This document shows positions 16,022-24,749 of a DNA stretch of 64,000 nucleotides, piece after piece. Positions within the stretch are counted from its first letter, which is position 1. Each line of letters begins with the position of its first letter. The notes under the pieces were generated by a model. It worked only from the letters and a program-made list of their open reading frames with translations, ran no database searches and was not told the DNA's origin. The stretch comes from Comamonadaceae bacterium (GTDB lineage: Bacteria > Pseudomonadota > Gammaproteobacteria > Burkholderiales > Burkholderiaceae_C), in contig JAAFIW010000002.1 in the NCBI GenBank assembly GCA_013297875.1, positions 116,627 through 180,626 of the forward strand, written 5' to 3'. The translations under genes were made by a program, and so were the position numbers.

Positions 16022-17125
16022 ATGCAAACATCTGAACTCGGCGGCCTGTACAACCAAGTGTTGTGGGCCGCTTTTATTTTGTCCGCTGTATTTGGCGCGA
16101 TTGCCCAGCGCACCCACTTTTGCACCATGGGTGCCGTCAGCGACATCGTCAACATGGGCGACTGGACGCGCATGCGCCAATGGGCTCTGGCAGTCGCCGT
16201 GGCCATGTTGGGTTTTGCTGCCTTGGCTGCCACCGGCCAAATCGACCCCAGCAAAACCTTGTATGCCTCCAACCGTTTGCTGTGGTTGTCAGCCCTGGTG
16301 GGCGGGCTGATGTTTGGTTTTGGCATGGTGCTGGCGTCCGGCTGCGGCAGCAAAACCCTGGTGCGGGTGGGTGGCGGCAGCCTGAAGTCGTTGATCGTGT
16401 TGCTGGTCATGGGGGTGGCGGCCTTTGCCACACTCAAAGGCGTGACGGCGGTGCTGCGGGTAGCAACTGTCGATCAATTCGCTATTAATTTCGTAGCTGG
16501 TTCAGCAGTATCTACCTGGGCGGCAAGCCTGTTTGGCATAGAAAAACGGGTTGCGGGCCTGCTCAGCGCGGGTTTGCTGGGTGGCGCATTGGCCATCTGG
16601 GCGCTGCGCGGACGCGACTTTCTGCGGGCCGACAACCTGCTGGCGGGATTGGGCATTGGCGCTGCCATTGTGGGCATGTGGTGGGTCAGCGGCCACCTGG
16701 GCTACCTGGCCGAGCACCCCGACACCTTGCAGGAGGCATTTCTGGCCACCAACTCTGGCCGTATCGAAGCGCTGAGCTTTGTGGCCCCGGTGGCCTACAC
16801 CGTGGACTGGTTGATGTTTTTCAGCGACAAAACCAAGCTGCTGACCCTGGGCATCGCCTCGGTAGGTGGCGTGATCGCAGGCTCTGCCATCGTAGCCGTG
16901 CTCACCAAAACCTTTCGCTGGGAAGGTTTTGGCGGCACCGAAGACGTAGCCAACCACTTGGTGGGTGCGGTGCTGATGGGTGTGGGTGGCGTGGCGGCCA
17001 TGGGCTGCACGGTGGGCCAGGGCCTGTCGGGCATCTCCACCCTCAGCGCTATGAGTTTCATAGCTGTTGCAGCAATCATTGCCGGGGCTGTAGCGGCTTT
17101 GCGCTATCAAACCTGGCGTTTGTAG
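16022..17125 (+). CDS. YeeE/YedE (DUF395) family sulfur-compound transporter
   Basis: This polytopic membrane protein of 367 residues has the tandem YeeE/YedE architecture. Conserved cysteine motifs are present in each half: AQRTHFCTMGAVSD, VLASGCGSKTLVRVG and MGCTVGQGLSGIST. In the characterised thiosulfate transporter YeeE, such cysteines pass thiosulfate through the membrane. Two copies of the dispersed repeat are embedded in frame: one encodes AINFVAGSAVSTWAASLFG in a hydrophobic region, and the other forms nearly the whole last 25 residues. In both, the codon that would be TGA in the consensus core has become a sense codon. The exact substrate is inferred. Confidence 0.88.
   Translation: MQTSELGGLYNQVLWAAFILSAVFGAIAQRTHFCTMGAVSDIVNMGDWTRMRQWALAVAVAMLGFAALAATGQIDPSKTLYASNRLLWLSALVGGLMFGFGMVLASGCGSKTLVRVGGGSLKSLIVLLVMGVAAFATLKGVTAVLRVATVDQFAINFVAGSAVSTWAASLFGIEKRVAGLLSAGLLGGALAIWALRGRDFLRADNLLAGLGIGAAIVGMWWVSGHLGYLAEHPDTLQEAFLATNSGRIEALSFVAPVAYTVDWLMFFSDKTKLLTLGIASVGGVIAGSAIVAVLTKTFRWEGFGGTEDVANHLVGAVLMGVGGVAAMGCTVGQGLSGISTLSAMSFIAVAAIIAGAVAALRYQTWRL
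16481..16545 (+). repeat. Dispersed repeat, copy 4, inside the YeeE gene
   Basis: This forward copy has GCTATTAATTTCGTAGC, then TGGTTCAGCAGTATCTACCT, GGGCGGCAAGCC and GTTTGGCATAGAAA. It is translated in the frame where the core would read TGA; here that codon is TCA. Confidence 0.8.
17048..17111 (+). repeat. Dispersed repeat, copy 5, forming the YeeE C-terminus
   Basis: This forward, diverged copy has GCTATGAGTTTCATAGCTG, GCAGCAATCATT, GGGGCTGTAGCGGCTTTG and CGCTATCAAA. It covers most of the codons after the last YeeE cysteine motif. The consensus TGA position is now GCA. Confidence 0.65.
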
Positions 17126-17126
17126 G

Positions 17127-17945
17127 GTGAATCCAATCCCTGATGTGGCGCGCCGCTTTGGCGGCCTGGAACGCCTGTATGGCGTGGCCGGCGCGGCGCA
17201 GCAACGCGCGGCCCACGTCGCTGTGGTTGGCATCGGCGGCGTGGGTTCTTGGGCCGTGGAGGCCCTGGCCCGCAGCGGCGTGGGCGCGCTGACCCTGATT
17301 GACCTGGATCACGTCTCCGAGTCCAACATCAACCGGCAGATTCATGCAACGGATGCGACCGTGGGCCAGGCCAAGGTGCTGGCCATGCGGGATCGCATTG
17401 CGCAAATCAACCCGGCGTGCAAAGTGACGTGCATTGAAGAATTCGTAGCACCTGGCAACTGGCCGCACATCCTGCCGCCAGGAATCGATGCCGTCATTGA
17501 CGCATGCGACCAGACCCCAGCCAAACTCGCCATGGCCGCCTGGGCTCGGGCAACCGGCGCGCGGTTTATCACGGTGGGTGCCGCTGGTGGCAAACGCCTG
17601 GCGCACAAGGTAGACCTGGACGACCTGGCCCAAGCCACGCACGACCCCCTGCTGGCCCTGCTGCGCAACCGCTTGCGCGCACACCACGGCGCGCCACGTG
17701 AAGGCAAAAAAATTGGCATCCCCTGCGTCTTCAGCCGCGAAGCCGTGGCCCCGCCCGATGCCTCGTGTGACGTGGACGGAGATGGCTCACTGAACTGCCA
17801 CGGCTACGGCTCGGTGGTGGCCGTCACCGCCAGCTTTGGCCAGTGCGCCGCCGGATGGGTGCTCGATCAGCTCGCACAAGCCAAACTGCCAAAAACTAAG
17901 GCTATAATCACAGGCTTTGCTGGAGACAACCCAGCAAGAGAATGA
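17127..17945 (+). CDS. tcdA: tRNA threonylcarbamoyladenosine dehydratase TcdA (CsdL)
   Basis: TcdA is an E1-like, ATP-dependent enzyme that cyclises the t6A37 modification of ANN-decoding tRNAs to ct6A. The GTG start at 17127 lies one base after the YeeE stop and gives 272 residues. The Rossmann adenylation motif is GIGGVGSWAVEALARSG, followed by IDLDHVSESNINRQ with the ATP-binding arginine. The VIDACDQTPAKLAM segment and the C-terminal region complete the family pattern. It lies next to a tRNA-Lys(UUU) gene, and lysine tRNA is itself a t6A substrate, although shared transcription is unproved. Confidence 0.92.
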   Translation: MNPIPDVARRFGGLERLYGVAGAAQQRAAHVAVVGIGGVGSWAVEALARSGVGALTLIDLDHVSESNINRQIHATDATVGQAKVLAMRDRIAQINPACKVTCIEEFVAPGNWPHILPPGIDAVIDACDQTPAKLAMAAWARATGARFITVGAAGGKRLAHKVDLDDLAQATHDPLLALLRNRLRAHHGAPREGKKIGIPCVFSREAVAPPDASCDVDGDGSLNCHGYGSVVAVTASFGQCAAGWVLDQLAQAKLPKTKAIITGFAGDNPARE

Positions 17946-17953
17946 CAAAAATG

Positions 17954-18029
17954 GGGACGTTAGCTCAGTTGGTAGAGCAGCGGACTTTTAATCCGTTTGT
18001 CGTGGGTTCGACCCCCGCACGTCCCACCA
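17954..18029 (+). tRNA. tRNA-Lys (anticodon UUU)
   Basis: This 76-nt tRNA includes an encoded CCA. The acceptor stem GGGACGT pairs with ACGTCCC and the discriminator is A. The D arm contains AGCTCAGTTGGTAGAGC. The anticodon stem GCGGA/TCCGT holds the loop CTTTTAA, giving UUU. The T arm is CGTGGGTTCGACCCCCG-like. All stems fold normally. Confidence 0.97.
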
Positions 18030-18037
18030 GCATCACA

Positions 18038-18073
18038 AGCCCTCGCAACCCAATGGTTGCGGGGGCTTTTTGT
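18038..18073 (+). terminator. Rho-independent terminator after tRNA-Lys
   Basis: The arm AGCCCTCGCAACC (18038-18050) pairs with GGTTGCGGGGGCT (18055-18067) over 13 bp with one G-U pair and a 4-nt loop. A T-rich tract follows directly. The next 245 bp up to the hypothetical gene at 18319 show no further recognisable feature. Confidence 0.88.
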
Positions 18074-18318
18074 TTTGGGCTTTTGATGGTCGCCGCTTGG
18101 CCTATTGCCTGTTGCCCATGATCGGCTTAACACCCGCATCTTGTTGTTAGAACTAATGTCTAAAAAATCACGGTGAAATTGGTCACTTGCCGTGCACTTC
18201 ACTGCCATTCAGTGTGGGGGCCATGAAAAAACCTTGATCATGGAATATGCTGTGTAGTGAATGCTCAACAGAGCCACCTTCTCGCTGACACCCAGACGTT
18301 CTTAGGAATATTGCCACT

Positions 18319-19029
18319 ATGTTTGACCGCATTAAGAAAGCATTTTCACGGGATGCGAAAGAGGCCAAAGAGTCGGTTGTGCCCAGTGCACTGAGTAGTC
18401 CGCAAAGCAGTCTGGTATCCGAATGGGCAGACGGCCAGGGCTACACGTTTTCCGGTCAGAGCAAGAGCAAGAGCAAGAGCCTGGCGATAGACGGCAAAGT
18501 CGGTGGCAAGCCCTGGCGGCTGGAGGTTGGCACGCCCCAGCGAAACTTTATTCAAGGCGAAGAGTTGCGGGCGCGCGCCGAATTGGGTTTGCAGGATGTT
18601 TCGGTGTTGGTGATGAGTCGAGCCCTGAAAAACGCACTTGAAAAGAAAGCTTACGACATCTACACCGATGAGTTGCAAACCATGGTTGACCCCAACCTGC
18701 CTGAAGAGATGCGCTGGCTGGCGGTTTACCAGGAGGTGGGCTGGGACAGCCTGCCGGGCGCTTTTTGGGATCGCTATGCGGTGCTCACCGATGACCAGGA
18801 TCAAGCCAAAGCCTGGATCAATGCTTCGATAGCGAGCCTGATGCTGGAATGGCCACTGCCCGAGCCGCACGCGGAAGCGCCATTGATTTTGATGCTGCTG
18901 CGTGGAAAAGCCTATTTGCGTATGGAATATGCACCCGCGCAGTTGCATGTGCTACAGCACGCCAGCCGTATCTTCACGGCGGCTTGCGAGTCTGCACAGG
19001 GCAACTTTGGCGCGGATATCTCGGTGTAG
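18319..19029 (+). CDS. Hypothetical protein, 236 aa
   Basis: I do not recognise this protein. It has no signal peptide or membrane segment and begins MFDRIKKAFSRDAKEAKE, an amphipathic basic helix. A short SKSKSKS tract follows, encoded by three or more AGCAAG units. The middle part contains IDGKVGGKPWRLEVGTPQRN, which looks like a beta-rich domain. The C-terminal half is helical, with DLPGAFWDRY-like and YAPAQLHVLQHASRIF segments. Base composition and codon use match the neighbours. It stands alone between the tRNA terminator and the acyl-CoA dehydrogenase cluster on the other strand. Confidence 0.75.
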   Translation: MFDRIKKAFSRDAKEAKESVVPSALSSPQSSLVSEWADGQGYTFSGQSKSKSKSLAIDGKVGGKPWRLEVGTPQRNFIQGEELRARAELGLQDVSVLVMSRALKNALEKKAYDIYTDELQTMVDPNLPEEMRWLAVYQEVGWDSLPGAFWDRYAVLTDDQDQAKAWINASIASLMLEWPLPEPHAEAPLILMLLRGKAYLRMEYAPAQLHVLQHASRIFTAACESAQGNFGADISV

Positions 19030-19056
19030 ATCCAGCGCCTCGTTTGCCTCACCGCG

Positions 19057-20343
19057 TCATGAGCCCCTTGTAATCGGCATCTCCACTTCGCGCGGGTTGG
19101 CCGCGTACTTGCCCAATTCCAGCTTGGCAATTGCGTTGCGGTGCACTTCGTCCGGGCCGTCGGCAAAGCGCAGGGTGCGCGCGCCGGTGTAGGCATAGGC
19201 CAACGGGAAGTCGTCGCACATGCCGCCGCCGCCGTGCACCTGCATGGCCCAGTCGATCACCTGGCAGGCCATGCTGGGGGCCACCACCTTGATCATGGCG
19301 ATTTCGTTCTTGGCGACTTTGTTGCCGGCAATGTCCATCAACCAGGCTGCCTTCAGCGTGAGCAGGCGCGCCATGTCAATCTTGCAGCGAGCCTCGGCAA
19401 TGCGCTCTTGCGTCACGGTTTGTTGCGACACCAGTTTGCCAAACGCCATGCGTGACGACGCGCGCTTGCACATCAACTCCAACGCACGCTCGGCCAGGCC
19501 AATCAGGCGCATGCAGTGGTGAATGCGTCCAGGGCCCAAGCGGCCTTGCGCGATTTCAAAGCCGCGGCCTTCGCCCAGCAAAATATTGCTGACGGGCACG
19601 CGCACGTTTTCAAAATACATCTCCACATGGCCGTGCGGCGCATCGTCGTAGCCAAACACCGTGAGGGGCCGCACGATGCGAATGCCCTTGGCGTCCGCTG
19701 GCACGATCACCATGCTTTGCTGCGAGTGGCGGGGTGCCTCGGGATCGGTCTTGCCCATGGTGATGAACACCGCGCAGCGCGGGTCGGCTGCGCCGGAAAT
19801 CCACCACTTGTGGCCGTTGATCACGTATTCGTCGCCCCCAGCGCCTGATACTCGCTCGATGCGGGTGGCGATGTTGGTGGCGTCGCTGGAGGCAACATCG
19901 GGCTCGGTCATCGCGAATGCCGAGCGGATCTGCCCCTCCAGCAGTGGTTTGAGCCAGCGCGCTTTGTTGGCCTCGTCGCCATAGCGGGCAATGGTCTCCA
20001 TGTTGCCGGTGTCGGGCGCGGAGCAGTTGAAGGCCTCGCTGGCCCAGGGTACGTGGCCCATGATCTCGGCCAGCGGGGCGTATTCCTGGTTGGTTAAACC
20101 AGCGCCTTCGTAGCCCGATGCAGCCGCACTGTCTACGGGTAAAAACAGGTTCCACAAACCGGCGGCTCGGGCCTTGGGCTTGAGGTTTTCAATGGTCTGC
20201 AAAGCAGTCCAACGCTTGCCGGCGGCGGTGTTGGCGGCCAGCTCCTCGTGGTAAGTTTTTTCGTTGGGGTAGATGTGGTCGTCCATGAAGCGCAGCAGCT
20301 TGGCCTGCAGCTCCTTGGTTTTCGGCGAGTAGTCAAAATCCAT
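19057..20343 (-). CDS. Acyl-CoA dehydrogenase family protein
   Basis: This FAD-dependent acyl-CoA dehydrogenase has 428 residues. The N-terminal helical domain is followed by the flavin-binding segment [18 protein letters not shown] and [14 protein letters not shown]. The C-terminal helical domain includes [20 protein letters not shown] and [16 protein letters not shown]. It belongs to the FadE10/ACAD11-like group, usually found beside an aminoglycoside-phosphotransferase-like partner, and such a gene lies just upstream. It should catalyse alpha,beta-desaturation of a branched, hydroxylated or long-chain acyl-CoA. A GGAGACAACT ribosome binding site precedes the ATG at 20343. Confidence 0.92.
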   Translation of the reverse strand: MDFDYSPKTKELQAKLLRFMDDHIYPNEKTYHEELAANTAAGKRWTALQTIENLKPKARAAGLWNLFLPVDSAAASGYEGAGLTNQEYAPLAEIMGHVPWASEAFNCSAPDTGNMETIARYGDEANKARWLKPLLEGQIRSAFAMTEPDVASSDATNIATRIERVSGAGGDEYVINGHKWWISGAADPRCAVFITMGKTDPEAPRHSQQSMVIVPADAKGIRIVRPLTVFGYDDAPHGHVEMYFENVRVPVSNILLGEGRGFEIAQGRLGPGRIHHCMRLIGLAERALELMCKRASSRMAFGKLVSQQTVTQERIAEARCKIDMARLLTLKAAWLMDIAGNKVAKNEIAMIKVVAPSMACQVIDWAMQVHGGGGMCDDFPLAYAYTGARTLRFADGPDEVHRNAIAKLELGKYAANPREVEMPITRGS

Positions 20344-20371
20344 AGTTGTCTCCTAAAAATTCAAAAAAATC

Positions 20372-21457
20372 TCAAGCCTTTTGCGCAAACTGCCAGGCCA
20401 TCTGTGCCAGCGGTCTCGCCCCCGCGCCAGACGCGACCGCCTGCGCGCTGGACGCGGTGCCGGCCTCCACCCGCTTGGCAATGCCTTGCAAAATGGCGGC
20501 CATGCGAAACAGGTTGTAGGCCATGTAAAAGTTCCAGTCGGCGGCCAGGGCTTGCGGTGTGAACAGGCCGGTGCGTGTGCAGTAGCTTTCGATGTAGGCC
20601 TGCTCGGTGGGAATGCCCAACGCGGCCACATCGACACCACCCAAGCCGCGAAACACGCCGGGCGGCATGTGCCAGCTCATGCAGTGGTAGCTGAAGTCGG
20701 CCAGCGGGTGGCCCAGGGTGGACAACTCCCAATCGAGCACCGCCAGAATGCGCGGCTCGGTGGGGTGAAACATCAGGTTGTCCAGCCGGTAGTCGCCGTG
20801 CACGACGCTGGTCAGGCGCTCGTCTTTGGCGCTGGCCGGCATGTTGGCTGGCAGCCACTGCATCAGACTGTCCATTTCGGCAATGGGCTGGGTGATGGAG
20901 GCGGTGTATTGCTTGCCCCAGCGGCCAATCTGCCGCTCGAAATAGTTGCCGGGCTTGCCGTACCCAGCCAGCCCCTGTTTGGCAAAGTCCACGCTGTGCA
21001 GCGCCGCGATCACGCGGTTCATCTCCTGGTAAATCGCGCCGCGTTCGGTGGGGCTCATGCCGGGCAGGGTTTGATCCCACAGCACACGGCCTTGCACAAA
21101 CTCCATCACATAAAAAGCGCGGCCAATCACCGATTCGTCTTCACACAAACAATGCATCTGCGCCACGGGCACATCGGTGCCGGCCAGACCGCGCATCACG
21201 GCAAACTCGCGCTCCACCGCATGGGCCGAGGGCAGCAGCTTGGCCACCGGGCCGGGCTTGGCGCGCATCACGTAGCTCTGGCCGGGTGTGATGAGTTTGT
21301 AGGTCGGGTTGGATTGGCCTCCCTTGAACATCTCCACGGTCAACGGGCCTTTGAAGCCGGGCAGCTTGTGGTTCAACCAGTTTTCCAGTGCCGCGGTGTC
21401 AAACGTGTGCTGGTCGCTCACGGCCTTGGTGCCGACGAAATGGGTGAAATCAGTCAT
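20372..21457 (-). CDS. Phosphotransferase family protein (APH/ACAD10-like kinase domain)
   Basis: The product has 361 residues with an aminoglycoside-phosphotransferase/choline-kinase fold. Visible elements are the nucleotide-loop region MFKGGQSNPTYKL, the lysine region YVMRAKPG, the catalytic loop VVHGDYRLDNLMFH and the metal-binding VLDWELSTLGHPLADFSY. In eukaryotic ACAD10/11 this domain is fused to an acyl-CoA dehydrogenase and phosphorylates 4-hydroxyacyl-CoA. Here the dehydrogenase is a separate gene 28 bp downstream, which suggests catabolism of hydroxy fatty acids. The reaction is inferred from that homology. Confidence 0.9.
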   Translation of the reverse strand: MTDFTHFVGTKAVSDQHTFDTAALENWLNHKLPGFKGPLTVEMFKGGQSNPTYKLITPGQSYVMRAKPGPVAKLLPSAHAVEREFAVMRGLAGTDVPVAQMHCLCEDESVIGRAFYVMEFVQGRVLWDQTLPGMSPTERGAIYQEMNRVIAALHSVDFAKQGLAGYGKPGNYFERQIGRWGKQYTASITQPIAEMDSLMQWLPANMPASAKDERLTSVVHGDYRLDNLMFHPTEPRILAVLDWELSTLGHPLADFSYHCMSWHMPPGVFRGLGGVDVAALGIPTEQAYIESYCTRTGLFTPQALAADWNFYMAYNLFRMAAILQGIAKRVEAGTASSAQAVASGAGARPLAQMAWQFAQKA

Positions 21458-21465
21458 GTGTTCTT

Positions 21466-22185
21466 TTAGTGGTCGGCTTCAACGATCTTCATCAGCGCTT
21501 CGCGCTGGCGCACCACCAGGCCACCCGGTTCGATGCGAATCGCGCCCTCGCGCTCCATGGATTTGAGCTCCTGGTTCACCCGCTGGCGCGAAGCGCCCAG
21601 CAGCTGCGCCAGTTCTTCCTGCGCCAGGTGCAGGCCAATGCGGGTCTCCTGCCCGTCGGACAGCGACGGCACGCCGTAACTGCGCGCCAGGTGCAGCAGT
21701 TGCTTGGCCAGCCGTGCGCGCAAGGGAAGGGTGTTGAGGTCTTCGACCAGGCCAAACAGCTGGCGTATGCGCCGCGCATGCAGGCGCAGCAAGGCTTCGT
21801 ACAACTCCACATGCTGGCTCAAGATCTTGCGCAGGTCGCCCCGCGCCACGCACAAAATCGTGGTCTCGCCGTGCGCATAAGCATCGTGGGTGCGCCGCTC
21901 GCCGTCGAAGATCGACACATCGCCAAACCAGATGCCAGGCTCCACATAGGTCAGGGTGACCTGCTTGCCCGAGATCGATGTGGAGCTCACACGCACCGCG
22001 CCCTTGGCGCAAGCGATCCACTCTTCCGACGCGTCGCCGCGTGCGGAAATGAGTTCGCTGTCTTTGTAGCGTTTGACGTAAGCACATCGAAGAATGTCGT
22101 GTCGAAGCGAGGGTGATAGGGATGAGAACCAGCGGCCACCATTGATGGCCTCACGTTCGTCGATGCTAAGAATGGGGTCGTCCAT
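21466..22185 (-). CDS. Crp/Fnr family transcriptional regulator
   Basis: This 239-residue regulator has an N-terminal cyclic-nucleotide-binding fold (about residues 25-145; GIWFGDVSIFDGERRTHDAY) and a C-terminal winged helix containing LAQEELAQLLGASRQRVNQE. There is no cluster of cysteines for an iron-sulfur centre, so it is not Fnr-like in sensing. It lies 8 bp upstream of the kinase-like gene, and the three genes (regulator, kinase-like, acyl-CoA dehydrogenase) probably form one operon. It may control that operon in response to a metabolite; the effector is unknown. Confidence 0.9.
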   Translation of the reverse strand: MDDPILSIDEREAINGGRWFSSLSPSLRHDILRCAYVKRYKDSELISARGDASEEWIACAKGAVRVSSTSISGKQVTLTYVEPGIWFGDVSIFDGERRTHDAYAHGETTILCVARGDLRKILSQHVELYEALLRLHARRIRQLFGLVEDLNTLPLRARLAKQLLHLARSYGVPSLSDGQETRIGLHLAQEELAQLLGASRQRVNQELKSMEREGAIRIEPGGLVVRQREALMKIVEADH

Positions 22186-22283
22186 GGGCTGTCTTTTCAG
22201 TGACTGGGTACAGCCTGCATTGTCGCGTCAGGGACGATGCAGCCTGGCAAGACCGTGTCGCCTGCGTGTCGGTGCCCCGACTT

Positions 22284-22340
22284 GCTATTAAAAAAATAGC
22301 TGCTTGAGCAGTTTTAACGTGCTCAAGCAGCTTGTAAGCA
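22284..22340 (+). repeat. Dispersed repeat, copy 6, with the core in both orientations
   Basis: A forward copy beginning GCTATTAAAAAAATAGC carries AGCTGCTTGAGCA (22298-22310). A second, inverted core TGCTCAAGCAGCT (22320-22332) follows after 9 nt. The two arms form a perfect 13-bp hairpin between the propeller gene's 3' end and the crp-like gene's 5' end on the minus strand. It could terminate transcription from the propeller gene. Confidence 0.8.
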
Positions 22341-22408
22341 CCACAAACCACAAACCAGGTTTGGGTGCGGCCTGCAACAAAAACATTGAATGAATCCTTA
22401 CCGGGCGA

Positions 22409-24616
22409 TCACCATGGACTCACCAGGAATGAACCTCCGCTGAAGTAATAGACAAAGCCTTCAATCTGCACACTGCGCTCCTGCCCCAGGTCGTACTGCC
22501 CGAAGGCCAGGCTGTAGGGGTTGTTGGTGTTGGTGGGGTAGGTGAGGCCAACAATGGTGGGTTTGGTCACCAGGGTCTTGGCCTTGGTGTCCACCTCAAA
22601 CCGGGCTAGCCCCTGGGTGGTGGGGTTGAAGAAGCCTGCACTGTTCGCGATGGGTGTTTCATTGAGCCGCACGGGTAGGCCGATGCGAAACACGTCACCT
22701 TGCTGGAAGATGTTGATGCCGCGGCTGCTGCTGTCCAGACCGCTGGCACTGCCCCGTTTGCCCAGGGTCAAGCTGTTGCGAATGCTGGGCTTGGCAGGAT
22801 CGGCAACATCCATCAAGGCCACCTTCACGCCTTGCACAACGCCACTGTCGTTGGCGTCTTTGCCCACACCCAACAGCAGGCTGTCGCCCAGTGGGTACAG
22901 GTAATCGGAGTAGCCAGGAATCTCCAGCTCGCCCACGGTTTTGGGGTCAGCCGGGTTGCTCAGATCCAGCACGTACAAGGGGTCTGTGCGTCTGAATGTG
23001 ACCACATAGGCGCGAGGGCCCACATACTGCACGGCAAATATCTGCTCACCGGGTTTGCCAATGGCTGCGGGTCTGCTGGTATTGGGCAGGGTGCTGACCA
23101 CTTGCAGACTGCGGGTCGTCGTGTTGCTGTTCTCCCGCAGCACACTTAGGGTGGCGGGTGACGCCGCCGGTACGGGCCTGGCAGTGGTAGACGTGCCGTT
23201 GAATGTGGTGCTCCAGCCCTGTTGACCGGTAAACGTGAGGATTCGCAGGTCGCCCTGGTATTCGCTCATGCGGTAAGCATTCTTGTCAGCCTCCCAACCC
23301 AGGTTTCCAGTGACCTCACCAGAGCCCCGGTAGTCAATGGTCATGCCAGCCAGCGCAAACTTGTGCACATCGGTTTTGGCGTTGGCCGGCCAGATACCCA
23401 AGGTCGGCATGGTGTTGGCCACCACGTAAGCGTAGCGTGAGGTGGCGACGTACACCGCTGCTGGCGACACATACAAGGCCTGGCTGCCGCCAACAAAGCA
23501 ACGGCTGCTGCGCTGCAAGGTGGGCGATGCCAGGTTAAAGGCCGTGATGGTGGTCAGCTCACGCATCGGCGAGGCGTTTCCCGTCTGTACATAACAGTCG
23601 GTGTCTGCCATCAAGGGCTCGGCGGGGCGACCATCAACGCGTATTTTGGGCAGGATGTCGGCGCTGGTCAGGCTTGCCAATATGGCTTCGGTTTGCGCGG
23701 GCGTGGCGGTCGCTGGAATTGCATACTTGCCTAGGTTGGGCGACCAACTGCTCACTACGTACAAGGTGCTGCCAATCACCCGGCTTCCCACCAGATTACC
23801 GTCCAGGCGGATGCGGTTGGCCACGCTGAGCGTGGCCGTGCTGCTGCCTGTACCCGACGTAGGCGTGGCAACGAGGTCGATGCCCACTTCCTGGAAACCG
23901 GAGGCTGGGGCGATGGACAACCCGACCGGCGCGGCGCTGGGTGCCGCTGGCCCGGAAACAGCAGGTGCCGGTGTACCCGACGCCAGCGGGTCAAAAAACT
24001 GATACCGCTGCCCCAACAAGGCCAACCGATTGGCGCTGCCGACCAAGTACATGCCGGTGTATGTCAACTCGTTGGGCAGCGTCAGGCGACCGACCGAGCT
24101 CAGTTGCCCGTCTGCCTGTCGCCGCTGTGCTTGCAGCAGCGCTGCTGTCGGTGTGCCACCGTTGGAATAGGCCTTGGCCAGGCCATAGACCATCGCGCCA
24201 TCGGTTTTGACCCAATCGTTTTCGTCGACACCACGCTCCTGCAGCGTGGTGCCCGAAAACGACACGCCCGCATCGGCGCTGGGGCTGGCAGCAGTCGGGG
24301 CGGGGCTGGCAACCGCACCAACAGGAACTGCCGTATTGACGGTTGTGGTGCTGGTGACTGGGCCTTGCTTGAGTTTTTGCTTGAAGTAGTCCACCAGGCT
24401 CCCGGCGGTAGATGCAGCCAGGCTGACCTCGGTTGGAACAGGGCCGAGGGTAGGCGTGGTGGCCGGTGGTGTGACGCTGGTTTGCGCGCTGGTTGCGTCA
24501 CCCCCAGAGCCACCCCCGCCGCAGGCCGCCAGCAGGGCGGTCGTCAGGCATGCAAGCAGCGCACAGCGTAGGGCGGGCGGCGCATGGGAACGCCGGAGGT
24601 CGAAAATGGAGGGCAT
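22409..24616 (-). CDS. Secreted beta-propeller domain lipoprotein (PF09826-like)
   Basis: The product has 735 residues from the ATG at 24616, with an AAGGA ribosome binding site. A signal peptide ends in the lipobox LLAACGGGG, followed by a low-complexity Gly/Ser/Thr linker. The rest resembles the bacterial beta-propeller family that contains ERGVDENDWVKTDG near the start of the domain; this motif is characteristic. Later blades include QIFAVQYVGPRAYVVTFRRT and LYVLDLSNPADPKTVGELEI. These proteins sit on the cell surface or in the periplasm; their function is not defined. The frame stays open far upstream, but the lipoprotein signal fixes the start. Confidence 0.88.
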   Translation of the reverse strand: MPSIFDLRRSHAPPALRCALLACLTTALLAACGGGGSGGDATSAQTSVTPPATTPTLGPVPTEVSLAASTAGSLVDYFKQKLKQGPVTSTTTVNTAVPVGAVASPAPTAASPSADAGVSFSGTTLQERGVDENDWVKTDGAMVYGLAKAYSNGGTPTAALLQAQRRQADGQLSSVGRLTLPNELTYTGMYLVGSANRLALLGQRYQFFDPLASGTPAPAVSGPAAPSAAPVGLSIAPASGFQEVGIDLVATPTSGTGSSTATLSVANRIRLDGNLVGSRVIGSTLYVVSSWSPNLGKYAIPATATPAQTEAILASLTSADILPKIRVDGRPAEPLMADTDCYVQTGNASPMRELTTITAFNLASPTLQRSSRCFVGGSQALYVSPAAVYVATSRYAYVVANTMPTLGIWPANAKTDVHKFALAGMTIDYRGSGEVTGNLGWEADKNAYRMSEYQGDLRILTFTGQQGWSTTFNGTSTTARPVPAASPATLSVLRENSNTTTRSLQVVSTLPNTSRPAAIGKPGEQIFAVQYVGPRAYVVTFRRTDPLYVLDLSNPADPKTVGELEIPGYSDYLYPLGDSLLLGVGKDANDSGVVQGVKVALMDVADPAKPSIRNSLTLGKRGSASGLDSSSRGINIFQQGDVFRIGLPVRLNETPIANSAGFFNPTTQGLARFEVDTKAKTLVTKPTIVGLTYPTNTNNPYSLAFGQYDLGQERSVQIEGFVYYFSGGSFLVSPW

Positions 24617-24749
24617 GGTGTCAATCCTTTTGAATGAAGAAGAACGATGAAATTGGCTTGCTCTTTTTGTCGTCATCATGCAGGTTGTGTGGAATAATAT
24701 CCCACGCAAATGAAATTCGTCAACATCATCTGAAGATTTTTTTACCGGC

